DNA of 64,000 nt from positions 1 through 64,000 of the forward strand of contig JAFXJP010000007.1 in NCBI GenBank assembly GCA_017532155.1, in the 5' to 3' direction. Below the pieces are notes generated by a model. The model had not been told where the DNA came from. It did no database searches and worked only from the letters and a program-made list of their open reading frames with translations. This document shows positions 52,170-58,670 of this stretch, one piece after another. The stretch's first letter is position 1. Each line of letters begins with the position of its first letter. The DNA comes from Clostridia bacterium (GTDB taxonomy: Bacteria; Bacillota; Clostridia; Christensenellales; Aristaeellaceae). The translations under genes and the position numbers were made by a program.

Positions 52170-52828
52170 AAATGATCGATATTGAGCTCAAATGTATTTT
52201 TATGGAAGCGAATTTCGCCTCTTTTTTGCATCATGGATAATTCGCGCGAGAGTGCGCTGCGATCGACATTCAGATAGGCCGCCATGCCTGCGCGGTCAAA
52301 AGGCACGGCAAAGCGATTGCTGCCGGCGTCGCGCGCGCACTCGGCAAAGAAGGCGCGCAGCTTTTCGCGGATGCCCGAGCGCGAGAGAATCTGAATGCGG
52401 TCGTTCATGCTGAGCGTGCGTTCAGCCAGCATCGCGGTGAAGCGCCGGTGCATTTTGCTGCACAGATCTGCCGATATGCTGCAGGGCTGGGCGTGATAGA
52501 GATTGTCGCAGCGCAGCCATAAAAGCGTAACGTCGCTGAGCGCCAGGAAGGTGAGCGGCGCTTCTTTTTGCAGAAAACACAGCGCTTCGCCGAAAGTTTG
52601 GCCGCTTTGTACGCAATTGAGCACCAGCTGGCGGCCGTTTATATCGTCCATGCTCACCTGCACGCTGCCGGAGAGCACCAGCGCAAAGCGCGTGAGGCGG
52701 TCCATGGCAGATTTGATGACTGTGCCGCGCGGATAGGAAATCTCCTGCGCGTCAAAAAAACGCAGCGCCTGCGCCATTTCTTCGCTTGACAGATCATGAA
52801 AAAGGGGATTTGTTGCACGTGCGGGCAT
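52139..52828 (-). CDS. Crp/Fnr family transcriptional regulator
   Basis: 229-residue regulator: N-terminal cyclic-nucleotide-binding-like beta barrel (RGTVIKSAMDRLTRFALVLS; SGQTFGEALCFL), long dimer helix and C-terminal winged helix with recognition segment AAYLNVDRSALSRELSMMQ. No N-terminal Fnr-type Cys cluster, so the effector is not an Fe-S cluster of that type. ATG 52828 follows GGAGGT. It is upstream of, and same-strand with, the ABC operon, whose promoter lies in its 3' end. Confidence 0.88.
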   Translation of the reverse strand: MPARATNPLFHDLSSEEMAQALRFFDAQEISYPRGTVIKSAMDRLTRFALVLSGSVQVSMDDINGRQLVLNCVQSGQTFGEALCFLQKEAPLTFLALSDVTLLWLRCDNLYHAQPCSISADLCSKMHRRFTAMLAERTLSMNDRIQILSRSGIREKLRAFFAECARDAGSNRFAVPFDRAGMAAYLNVDRSALSRELSMMQKRGEIRFHKNTFELNIDHFVAIATDNEV

Positions 52829-52857
52829 GGAAAAACCTCCGTTCAATTGTACAGTTT

Positions 52858-52886
52858 AAGATACCACAAAACATGATGATCTGCAA
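52858..52886 (-). promoter_or_regulatory. Promoter of the Crp/Fnr gene
   Basis: TTGCAG, 17-nt spacer, TATCTT on the minus strand, divergent from rex. Confidence 0.72.
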
Positions 52887-52913
52887 TTATTTCCTATTAA
52901 TAAACATTGTTAA

Positions 52914-52956
52914 ATTTGTAATATTTATTTACAAATGGCGTGATTTATGGTACAAT
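52914..52956 (+). promoter_or_regulatory. rex promoter with overlapping operator-like inverted repeat
   Basis: TTTACA, 17-nt spacer, TACAAT (52928-52956). A perfect 8-bp inverted repeat ATTTGTAA/TTACAAAT with 7-nt spacing (52914-52936) covers the -35 box, and a single TTGTTAA Rex half-site lies just upstream. Autoregulation by Rex is plausible, although the repeat is not a canonical Rex box. Confidence 0.65.
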
Positions 52957-53009
52957 TACTACCTAATAATGCAATCAATATTATTTCCATTGAAAGGAGG
53001 CGCTGTCCG

Positions 53010-53663
53010 ATGCAGGAGCGCGTTCTGTCCATTCAGGGCGTCAAGCGCCTTCCGTATTACCTCAAGTTCCTCAAGGAGCTACAGGCAAACGGTGTTACAT
53101 ATGTTCCGGCAGCCGCGATTGCAGAATCGCTTGATATTTACGAGGTGCAGGTTCGCAAGGATCTGGCCGCCATTTCCCGTCAGCCCGGCAAGCCGCGCGT
53201 TGGTTTTACCGTCAATGCGCTGATTGAGGATATGGAGCATTTCCTGGGCTACGATAATCCCAACACCGCCGTGCTGGTGGGCGCGGGCCATCTGGGCCAG
53301 GCGCTGATGAGCTACAGCGAGCTTTCCCATTACGGACTCAAGATTGAAGCGGCCTTTGATGTGTCGCCGGAGCTGATTGGCAAGAATATCCACGGCATTG
53401 AAGTACATCCGGTAGAGCAGCTGACCGCCCTGTGCCGCGAAAAGAATATCGAAATCGGCATCATCACCACCCCCATGGAATATGCACAGGAAATCTGTGA
53501 TCAGCTGGTGGCGGGCGGCGTAAAGGCTGTGTGGAATTTTGCGCACATTTATCTGCATGTGCCCAAGGGCGTGCTGGTTCAAAATGAGGATATGGCCGTG
53601 TCCTTTGCCTTGCTTTCCAATCATCTGGCCAGGCAAATGGGCGAAATTCCGGTGGAAGAATAA
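53010..53663 (+). CDS. rex: Redox-sensing transcriptional repressor Rex
   Basis: 217-residue NADH/NAD sensor that represses fermentation and hydrogenase genes until NADH rises. N-terminal winged helix (LPYYLKFLKELQANGVTYV; EVQVRKDLAAI), Rossmann NAD-binding loop VLVGAGHLGQALMSY near residue 85 and C-terminal swapped helix ending LLSNHLARQM. ATG 53010 follows AAAGGAGG. It is followed by a terminator and then the hydrogenase operons, its most likely targets. Confidence 0.95.
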   Translation: MQERVLSIQGVKRLPYYLKFLKELQANGVTYVPAAAIAESLDIYEVQVRKDLAAISRQPGKPRVGFTVNALIEDMEHFLGYDNPNTAVLVGAGHLGQALMSYSELSHYGLKIEAAFDVSPELIGKNIHGIEVHPVEQLTALCREKNIEIGIITTPMEYAQEICDQLVAGGVKAVWNFAHIYLHVPKGVLVQNEDMAVSFALLSNHLARQMGEIPVEE

Positions 53664-53676
53664 AGGAAATAATCAG

Positions 53677-53705
53677 GCAGCGGGCGGACAGCCCGTTGCT
53701 TTTTT
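53677..53705 (+). terminator. Terminator of rex
   Basis: GCAGCGGGC, 5-nt loop GGACA, GCCCGTTGC followed by TTTTTT. Confidence 0.88.
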
Positions 53706-53709
53706 AATA

Positions 53710-53739
53710 TTGACAGAATCGATACTGGAAGGATACAAT
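53710..53739 (+). promoter_or_regulatory. Promoter of the sensory hydrogenase operon
   Basis: TTGACA, 18-nt spacer, TACAAT, directly after the rex terminator. Confidence 0.8.
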
Positions 53740-53773
53740 AAGAGGAGAATTCGCCAAAGGCAGGGATTTGTTT

Positions 53774-54148
53774 ATGACGGTTGCCGATATTGTATCGATT
53801 TTGAATGCGCGTGTTCTGTGCGGTGAAAATCGTCTGGACCGCACGGTGCATTCGGCATTTTGCTCCGATTTGATGAGCGATGTGCTGGCTTTTGTTAATG
53901 AAAAAACGGTTTTGATTACGGGTATTATCAACCCGCAGGTGATCCGCACGGCAGAGATGCTCGACATCCGCTGCCTGATCTTTGTGCGCGGCAAGGAGCC
54001 GGGGGAGCAGGTGCTTTCGCAGGCAAAGGAACTGGGCATCACGGTGCTTACCACCGGAGATGCAGCCTTTACCACCTGCGGAAAATTGTATCAGGCGGGC
54101 CTGCGCGGCGTTGCCATTGAGTGGCCGGAAAGCGAGGACGAAACATGA
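53774..54148 (+). CDS. DRTGG domain protein 1
   Basis: 124-residue protein resembling the DRTGG/HPr-kinase N-terminal-like domain often found beside clostridial [FeFe] hydrogenases: ADIVSILNARVLCGE, AFCSDLMSDVLAFV, LITGIINPQVIRTAEMLDI and FVRGKEPGEQVLSQAKELGI. It is thought to bind a ligand; no enzyme activity is known. ATG 53774 is preferred to TTG 53768 for spacing from GCAGGG. Its stop overlaps the HATPase start (ATGA). First gene of a five-gene operon, and a paralogue of the gene at 55916. Confidence 0.8.
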   Translation: MTVADIVSILNARVLCGENRLDRTVHSAFCSDLMSDVLAFVNEKTVLITGIINPQVIRTAEMLDIRCLIFVRGKEPGEQVLSQAKELGITVLTTGDAAFTTCGKLYQAGLRGVAIEWPESEDET

Positions 54149-54567
54149 GTATGGTGCATCAGGTGTATCCTGTGGCGGCGGATGATTTCACCCGCGCGGG
54201 CGAGGCGTCGGCGGATATCAAGCGCCGGCTGAAGCAGCTGGGCGTATCCAGCGCCGTGCTGCGCCGCGTGGCGGTGGCCAGCTATGAGGTGGAACTCAAT
54301 CTGGTGATTCATTCCGACGGGGGCGAACTGACGCTCAATGTCGATCAGGACGGCGTGCATCTGATCTCCAAGGATGTGGGCCCGGGCATTCCGGATATTG
54401 ATCAGGCCATGCGCGAGGGCTACTCCACTGCCAATGAAGAGGCGCGCTCCATGGGCTTTGGCGCAGGCATGGGCCTGCCCAATATGAAGCGCAATGCCGA
54501 TCAGTTTGCCATTGAAAGTCAGGTGGGTAAAGGAACGACCATTGAAATGACCTTCAAACTGGCCTGA
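54145..54567 (+). CDS. HATPase (anti-sigma/serine kinase-like ATP-binding protein)
   Basis: 140-residue stand-alone GHKL ATPase domain without a sensor or receiver. N box SYEVELNLVIHS, G1 DVGPGIPD and G2 region GFGAGMGLPNMKRNAD are clear; it resembles SpoIIAB/RsbW-type kinases, which phosphorylate an anti-sigma antagonist. No STAS partner is encoded nearby, so the target is unknown. Its place between a DRTGG protein and a sensory-type hydrogenase points to signal transduction. Confidence 0.83.
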   Translation: MSMVHQVYPVAADDFTRAGEASADIKRRLKQLGVSSAVLRRVAVASYEVELNLVIHSDGGELTLNVDQDGVHLISKDVGPGIPDIDQAMREGYSTANEEARSMGFGAGMGLPNMKRNADQFAIESQVGKGTTIEMTFKLA

Positions 54568-54587
54568 CGGGAAAGGACATAAGCACC

Positions 54588-55919
54588 ATGAGCGAAGTGA
54601 AGCGATTTCATTCCGTAAGACTGGATAAGGATCTGTGCAAGGGCTGCACCAACTGCCTGATGCACTGCCCCACGGAGGCCATCCGCGTGCATGACGGCCG
54701 CGCACACATCATCGATGAGCGCTGCATCGATTGCGGCGAATGCATCCGGGTGTGCGGGTATCATGCCAAGATTGTGGAAACGGATTCTCTCAGCGATATT
54801 AAAAAATTCAAATACAGCATTGCGCTGCCGGCGCCCAGCCTCTATGCGCAGTTCCGCAATCTGAAGGACATCGGCTATGTGCTGTCCGGACTGAAGAAGA
54901 TAGGCTTTGACGATGTGTTTGAGGTGGCGCGCGCAGCGGATATTGTCAGCCGCGCCATTCACGAAAAGCTGCGGGATCCCAATCTGCCCAAGCCCCTGAT
55001 TTCCTCCGCCTGCCCCACGGTGGTGCGGCTTATTCAGGTGCGCTTTCCCGATTTGATCCCCAACATCTGCGATATACGCCAGCCCATGGAAGTGGCGGCG
55101 GACATCGCGCGCAAGGAATTTTGCCAGAAGACGGGCTGCGCGCCTGAGGATGTGGGCGTATTCTTTATCACGCCCTGCCCGGCCAAGATGACGGCCATCC
55201 GCTCGCCCATCGGCCAGCAGAAGAGCTGCGTGGACGGCGCGATTTCCATGATGGAAATCTACCGCGCGCTGCGGCCGTATGTGGCGAAAATGCAGAATGA
55301 AGAAGACCTGCACGGCGAGTCTTCGCACTACGGCGTGGGCTGGGCGTCCAGCAACGGTGAATCGAAGGTTGTTTGCCCGGATGATTCGCTGTCGGTGGAC
55401 GGCATTCATAACTGCATCCGCGTGCTGGAGGAGATTGAGAACGACAAGTTCAGCGATCTGGTTTTCTTTGAAGGCAATGCCTGCGTGGGCGGCTGCGTAG
55501 GCGGCCCGCTGGTATATGAAAACAATTACGTTGCGAAAAACAACATCCGCAAACTGGTCAGCGCCATCAAGGCGAAGGAAAATATCAATCCCGTTGAGAG
55601 CGTGCCCGTTTCCGTGATGAATAAGTATCCGCTGTATATGGACGCGCCCATTGAGCCCAACCCTGTGATGAAGCTGGACGACGATATTCAGGTGGCCATG
55701 CAGAAAATGGAGCGCATGAACCAGCTGATTGACGAATTGCCCGGCTATGACTGCGGCTCCTGCGGCTCGCCCACCTGCCGCGCCTTTGCAGAGGATATCG
55801 TGCGCGGCTACTTTACCGAAACAGCGTGCATCCATAAACTGCGCAAGCAGCTGAAGGTGATGGCGCAGCAGATGGTGGATCTGGCCAAGACCAGCTCGTA
55901 TGAGGAGAAAAAAGAATGA
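54588..55919 (+). CDS. Sensory-type [FeFe] hydrogenase homologue with Fe-S domains
   Basis: 443-residue protein. Two N-terminal 4Fe-4S motifs (CKGCTNCLMHCP, CIDCGECIRVCG), then an [FeFe] hydrogenase H-cluster domain with altered motifs: SSACPTV for the usual TSCCPxW, TPCPAKMTA for MPCxxKxxE, and EGNACVGGCVGG for the third motif. The cluster-ligand cysteines seem kept, but the Cys before the ligand in motif 1, the proton relay of catalytic enzymes, is Ala. A C-terminal 4Fe-4S domain LPGYDCGSCGSPTCRAFAED follows. This matches HydS-like sensory forms rather than high-turnover enzymes (inference from family knowledge). Confidence 0.85.
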   Translation: MSEVKRFHSVRLDKDLCKGCTNCLMHCPTEAIRVHDGRAHIIDERCIDCGECIRVCGYHAKIVETDSLSDIKKFKYSIALPAPSLYAQFRNLKDIGYVLSGLKKIGFDDVFEVARAADIVSRAIHEKLRDPNLPKPLISSACPTVVRLIQVRFPDLIPNICDIRQPMEVAADIARKEFCQKTGCAPEDVGVFFITPCPAKMTAIRSPIGQQKSCVDGAISMMEIYRALRPYVAKMQNEEDLHGESSHYGVGWASSNGESKVVCPDDSLSVDGIHNCIRVLEEIENDKFSDLVFFEGNACVGGCVGGPLVYENNYVAKNNIRKLVSAIKAKENINPVESVPVSVMNKYPLYMDAPIEPNPVMKLDDDIQVAMQKMERMNQLIDELPGYDCGSCGSPTCRAFAEDIVRGYFTETACIHKLRKQLKVMAQQMVDLAKTSSYEEKKE

Positions 55920-56263
55920 AAGTAAATGCGCTTTTGCCGCTGATTGAAGCGGAAAATCTGACGCCCGGCGTTGATCTGGACAAAGAAGTTTTGTGCGGCT
56001 ACAGCTGTGATCTGCTCAGCTGGGTGATGAAAAACGGCCAGGAGGGCATGGCCTGGGTGACGGTGCAGACGCATATGAATGTTATCGCCGTGGCTGTGCT
56101 GGCCGAGATGGCGTGCGTTATTCTGCCTGAGGGCATCGATATGGAACCGGACGTGCTCAAAAAGGCCGAAGAAGAAGGCCTGTGCGTGATGAAAACAAAG
56201 CTTAGCAGCTATGAAATTTGCGGCCGCATGCACAAAGCGGGCGTTGCCGACAAGGACGCGTAA
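55916..56263 (+). CDS. DRTGG domain protein 2
   Basis: 115-residue second DRTGG-like protein of the operon (DLDKEVLCGYSCDLLSWVMK, AWVTVQTHMNVIAVAVLAEM, CVILPEGIDMEPDVLKKAEE). It starts inside the stop of the hydrogenase homologue (ATGA), so the two are translationally coupled and likely equimolar. Divergent from DRTGG protein 1, which suggests separate ligands or partners rather than redundancy. Confidence 0.78.
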   Translation: MKVNALLPLIEAENLTPGVDLDKEVLCGYSCDLLSWVMKNGQEGMAWVTVQTHMNVIAVAVLAEMACVILPEGIDMEPDVLKKAEEEGLCVMKTKLSSYEICGRMHKAGVADKDA

Positions 56264-56265
56264 AG

Positions 56266-56976
56266 ATGGCGTATTTTGCCGATCTGCATATCCACTCCTG
56301 CCTGTCGCCCTGCGGGGATGACGATATGACGCCGGCGAACATTGCCGGCATGGCGAAAATCAAGGGGCTGGATATCATTGCCGTAACTGACCACAATGCT
56401 GCCCGGAACTTGCCTGCGGTGCAAAAGTGCTGCGAGGCGTACGGGCTGCTTTTGCTGCCTGGAATGGAGATCACCACGAAGGAAGAAGTGCATCTGCTGG
56501 GCTATTTTGATTCGGTCGATACGGCGCTGCAGTTTGGCGAGGCATTGAAAAGCCACCTGCCGAAAAAGAAAAACAATCCGCGTTTTTTCGGCCGGCAGCT
56601 GGTGATGAATGAGGAGGAAGAAATCCTCGATGAAGAAGAGGCGCTGCTGATTGGCGCGACGGATCTTTCGCTTAAGGCGGCGGCGGAGATGGTCATTTCC
56701 TTTGGCGGCGTGCCTGTGCCGGCGCATATCAATCGCGGCTCCAACGGATTGCTTGTCAATCTGGGCCTGATGCCGCCGGAGCCTTTTTATACTACGGTGG
56801 AGGCGGCGCGGCACCTGCCCTGCGAGGAAAGCGCGCTGCGCGGGCGGCATGTGCTGCATTCGTCGGATGCGCACTACCTGGGGGATATTCAGGAGCGCGA
56901 GCATGCGCTGCAGCTCAAAGAGGGCACCGTGCAGGAGCTCCTGCGCTGGATGCGGATGCGCAAGGAAGATGCATGA
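56266..56976 (+). CDS. PHP domain phosphoesterase of the sensory operon
   Basis: 236-residue PHP protein: ADLHIHSCLSPCGDDDMTP (HxH), VTDHNAARN, LLPGMEITTKEEVH, PVPAHINRG and SSDAHYLGD provide the metal ligands. Related to the PHP domain of TrpH-type nucleases/phosphatases. ATG 56266 has AAGGA upstream and lies 2 nt after the previous stop. Its role may be to hydrolyse a phosphorylated signal or nucleotide linked to the neighbouring HATPase; this is inference. Operon ends at the terminator just downstream. Confidence 0.82.
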   Translation: MAYFADLHIHSCLSPCGDDDMTPANIAGMAKIKGLDIIAVTDHNAARNLPAVQKCCEAYGLLLLPGMEITTKEEVHLLGYFDSVDTALQFGEALKSHLPKKKNNPRFFGRQLVMNEEEEILDEEEALLIGATDLSLKAAAEMVISFGGVPVPAHINRGSNGLLVNLGLMPPEPFYTTVEAARHLPCEESALRGRHVLHSSDAHYLGDIQEREHALQLKEGTVQELLRWMRMRKEDA

Positions 56977-56992
56977 TGAATCGTTTGTTTGT

Positions 56993-57038
56993 ACGGCAGC
57001 TTGGGGAGAAATTGCCCCCGGGCTGCCGTGCTTTTTTT
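56993..57038 (+). terminator. Terminator between the two hydrogenase operons
   Basis: ACGGCAGC and GCTGCCGT arms with an inner GGGG/CCCC pairing, followed by seven T. Confidence 0.9.
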
Positions 57039-57152
57039 GAGAAAAAACGGCAAATCTGGCAGCGCGTGGGCAGCATTTTGCGAATAATTTCTGTTAGAAA
57101 CAAAAAATACGAAAATATCGATAAAAAAATACAGATTTTTTGCAATTTGTGC

Positions 57153-57181
57153 GTGCAATTGCAGCGCAAACGTGTTATTAT
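57153..57181 (+). promoter_or_regulatory. hnd operon promoter with TGCAATTGCA palindrome
   Basis: GTGCAA, 17-nt spacer, TATTAT. The -35 is poor and is overlapped by TGCAATTGCA (57154-57163), identical to the core of the ABC-operon palindrome and at nearly the same distance from the -10 box (20 versus 21 nt centre to centre). Confidence 0.6.
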
Positions 57182-57237
57182 ATACGCTGGGTATTAAGGA
57201 ATGATACTCAATTCATTGGAGGAGGTCTTGTCCTGCT

Positions 57238-57708
57238 ATGTCGGACATGAAAGAAAAGTTTGCGCAGCTTGATCTTGCGATCAGCGAGCTTAAAGATCAG
57301 CCCGGCGCTCTGATGCCCGTGCTGCAGAAGGCGCAGAGTATCTTTGGCTGCGTTTCTCTGGATGTGCAAAAGCACATCGCCGAAGGCCTGAACGTCACGC
57401 TCAGTGAGGTTTATGGTGTGGCCACGTTCTATGCGCAGTTCACACTGGAGCCTGCCGGTAAGTATGTCATCAGCGTTTGCCTGGGTACTGCCTGCTATGT
57501 AAAGGGCGCGCAGAAGGTACTGGATAGGCTCAGCGAAGAGCTGGGCGTGAAGGTGGGCGGCACCACCAAGGACGGTCTGTTCACCCTGCAGGCCACCCGT
57601 TGCCTGGGCGCCTGCGGTCTGGCTCCCGTTATCACTGTGAATGACGAAGTGTACGGCCGTCTGGTTCCCGATGATATTCCCGGCATCATCGCCAAGTATA
57701 AGGAATAA
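57238..57708 (+). CDS. hndA: NADH-dependent [FeFe] hydrogenase subunit A (NuoE-like)
   Basis: 156-residue thioredoxin-fold [2Fe-2S] protein. Cluster cysteines in VCLGTACYVKG and RCLGACG; preceding helix bundle GALMPVLQKAQSIFG and VYGVATFYAQF are typical of NuoE/HndA. It passes electrons between the flavin subunit and the hydrogenase. First gene of the catalytic operon; GGAGGAGGT lies 11 nt before ATG. Confidence 0.93.
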   Translation: MSDMKEKFAQLDLAISELKDQPGALMPVLQKAQSIFGCVSLDVQKHIAEGLNVTLSEVYGVATFYAQFTLEPAGKYVISVCLGTACYVKGAQKVLDRLSEELGVKVGGTTKDGLFTLQATRCLGACGLAPVITVNDEVYGRLVPDDIPGIIAKYKE

Positions 57709-57716
57709 GGAAAGCC

Positions 57717-58271
57717 ATGCGGGATTTGTCGCTGCATATTCTGGATCTGACGCAAAACAGCGTGCGCGCAAATGCAACGCTGGTGCAGCTGGACATCACG
57801 GTGGATGAACGTAAATGGATTACCATTCGCATCACCGATGACGGCTGCGGCATGGATGCAGAACTGAAAGAGCGTGTGCTCAGCCCCTTTGCCACCACCC
57901 GCACCACCCGCAAGGTGGGCCTGGGGATTCCGCTGATGGCGCAGAATGCGCGCCTGACGGGCGGAGACGTAACGCTTGAGAGCGAAGTGGGCAAGGGCAC
58001 GGTGCTTACCGTTATGCTGGACGGCGGCAGTATTGACTGTCTGCCGCTGGGCGATCTGGCGGGCACGATGACTACGCTTATCAGCGCCAATCCTGATAAG
58101 CCGGATTTTGTGCTGACCTGCAAAAGCGTGAAGGGCGAAATGCTTTTTGATACGCGGCAGGTGCGGCAGGTTCTCTCCGGCGTTTCCCTGAACGAACCTG
58201 AAATCACTGCCTGGATGCTAAGCGCTATTCAGGAAGAAATCGAACCGATTTTTGGAGGTGTAATCCTATGA
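57717..58271 (+). CDS. HATPase inserted in the hnd operon
   Basis: 184-residue protein. An N-terminal GHKL ATPase domain (HILDLTQNSVRA N box, DDGCGMD G1, ATTRTTRKVGLGIPL G2) occupies about residues 1-105, followed by a shorter alpha/beta C-terminal region (DFVLTCKSVKGEMLFDTRQV) absent from the HATPase of the preceding operon. No histidine phosphotransfer domain is visible. Such genes recur between hydA-type subunits in Clostridia, with unknown role. Its stop overlaps the hndB start (ATGA). Confidence 0.83.
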   Translation: MRDLSLHILDLTQNSVRANATLVQLDITVDERKWITIRITDDGCGMDAELKERVLSPFATTRTTRKVGLGIPLMAQNARLTGGDVTLESEVGKGTVLTVMLDGGSIDCLPLGDLAGTMTTLISANPDKPDFVLTCKSVKGEMLFDTRQVRQVLSGVSLNEPEITAWMLSAIQEEIEPIFGGVIL

Positions 58272-58648
58272 AATCTCTGGCTGAACTGGAGGCCATCCGC
58301 CAAAAGACGCTGGAACGCATCAACCTGCGCAAGGATGATGAAAATGAGCGCGTGCGCGTAGTGGTCGGCATGGCCACCTGCGGCATCGCTGCCGGCGCCC
58401 GCCCCGTAATGCTCAGCTTTATGGAAGAAGCCCAGAAGCGCGGCCTTTCTCATGTGACTGTTTCTCAGACCGGCTGCATCGGCATGTGCCGTCTGGAGCC
58501 CATGGTGGATGTTTATCTGCCCGGCAAGGAAAAGGTCACCTATGTGCATATGAACCCTGAAAAGGTTGCCCGCGTGGTGGCCGAGCATATCGTTAACGGC
58601 CGTCCCGTGCAGGAATATACCATCGGCGCGACCGAGGATAAAGAATAA
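58268..58648 (+). CDS. hndB: NADH-dependent [FeFe] hydrogenase subunit B
   Basis: 126-residue thioredoxin-like [2Fe-2S] ferredoxin. Motifs RVVVGMATCGIAAGA and VSQTGCIGMCRLEPMVDV carry the candidate cluster cysteines. Resembles HndB of NADP-reducing hydrogenases and the N-terminal domain of HydB. Translationally coupled to the preceding HATPase, which makes that protein a likely physical partner. Confidence 0.9.
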   Translation: MKSLAELEAIRQKTLERINLRKDDENERVRVVVGMATCGIAAGARPVMLSFMEEAQKRGLSHVTVSQTGCIGMCRLEPMVDVYLPGKEKVTYVHMNPEKVARVVAEHIVNGRPVQEYTIGATEDKE

Positions 58649-58670
58649 CCGCTGTTAGGAGGAATAGCTC

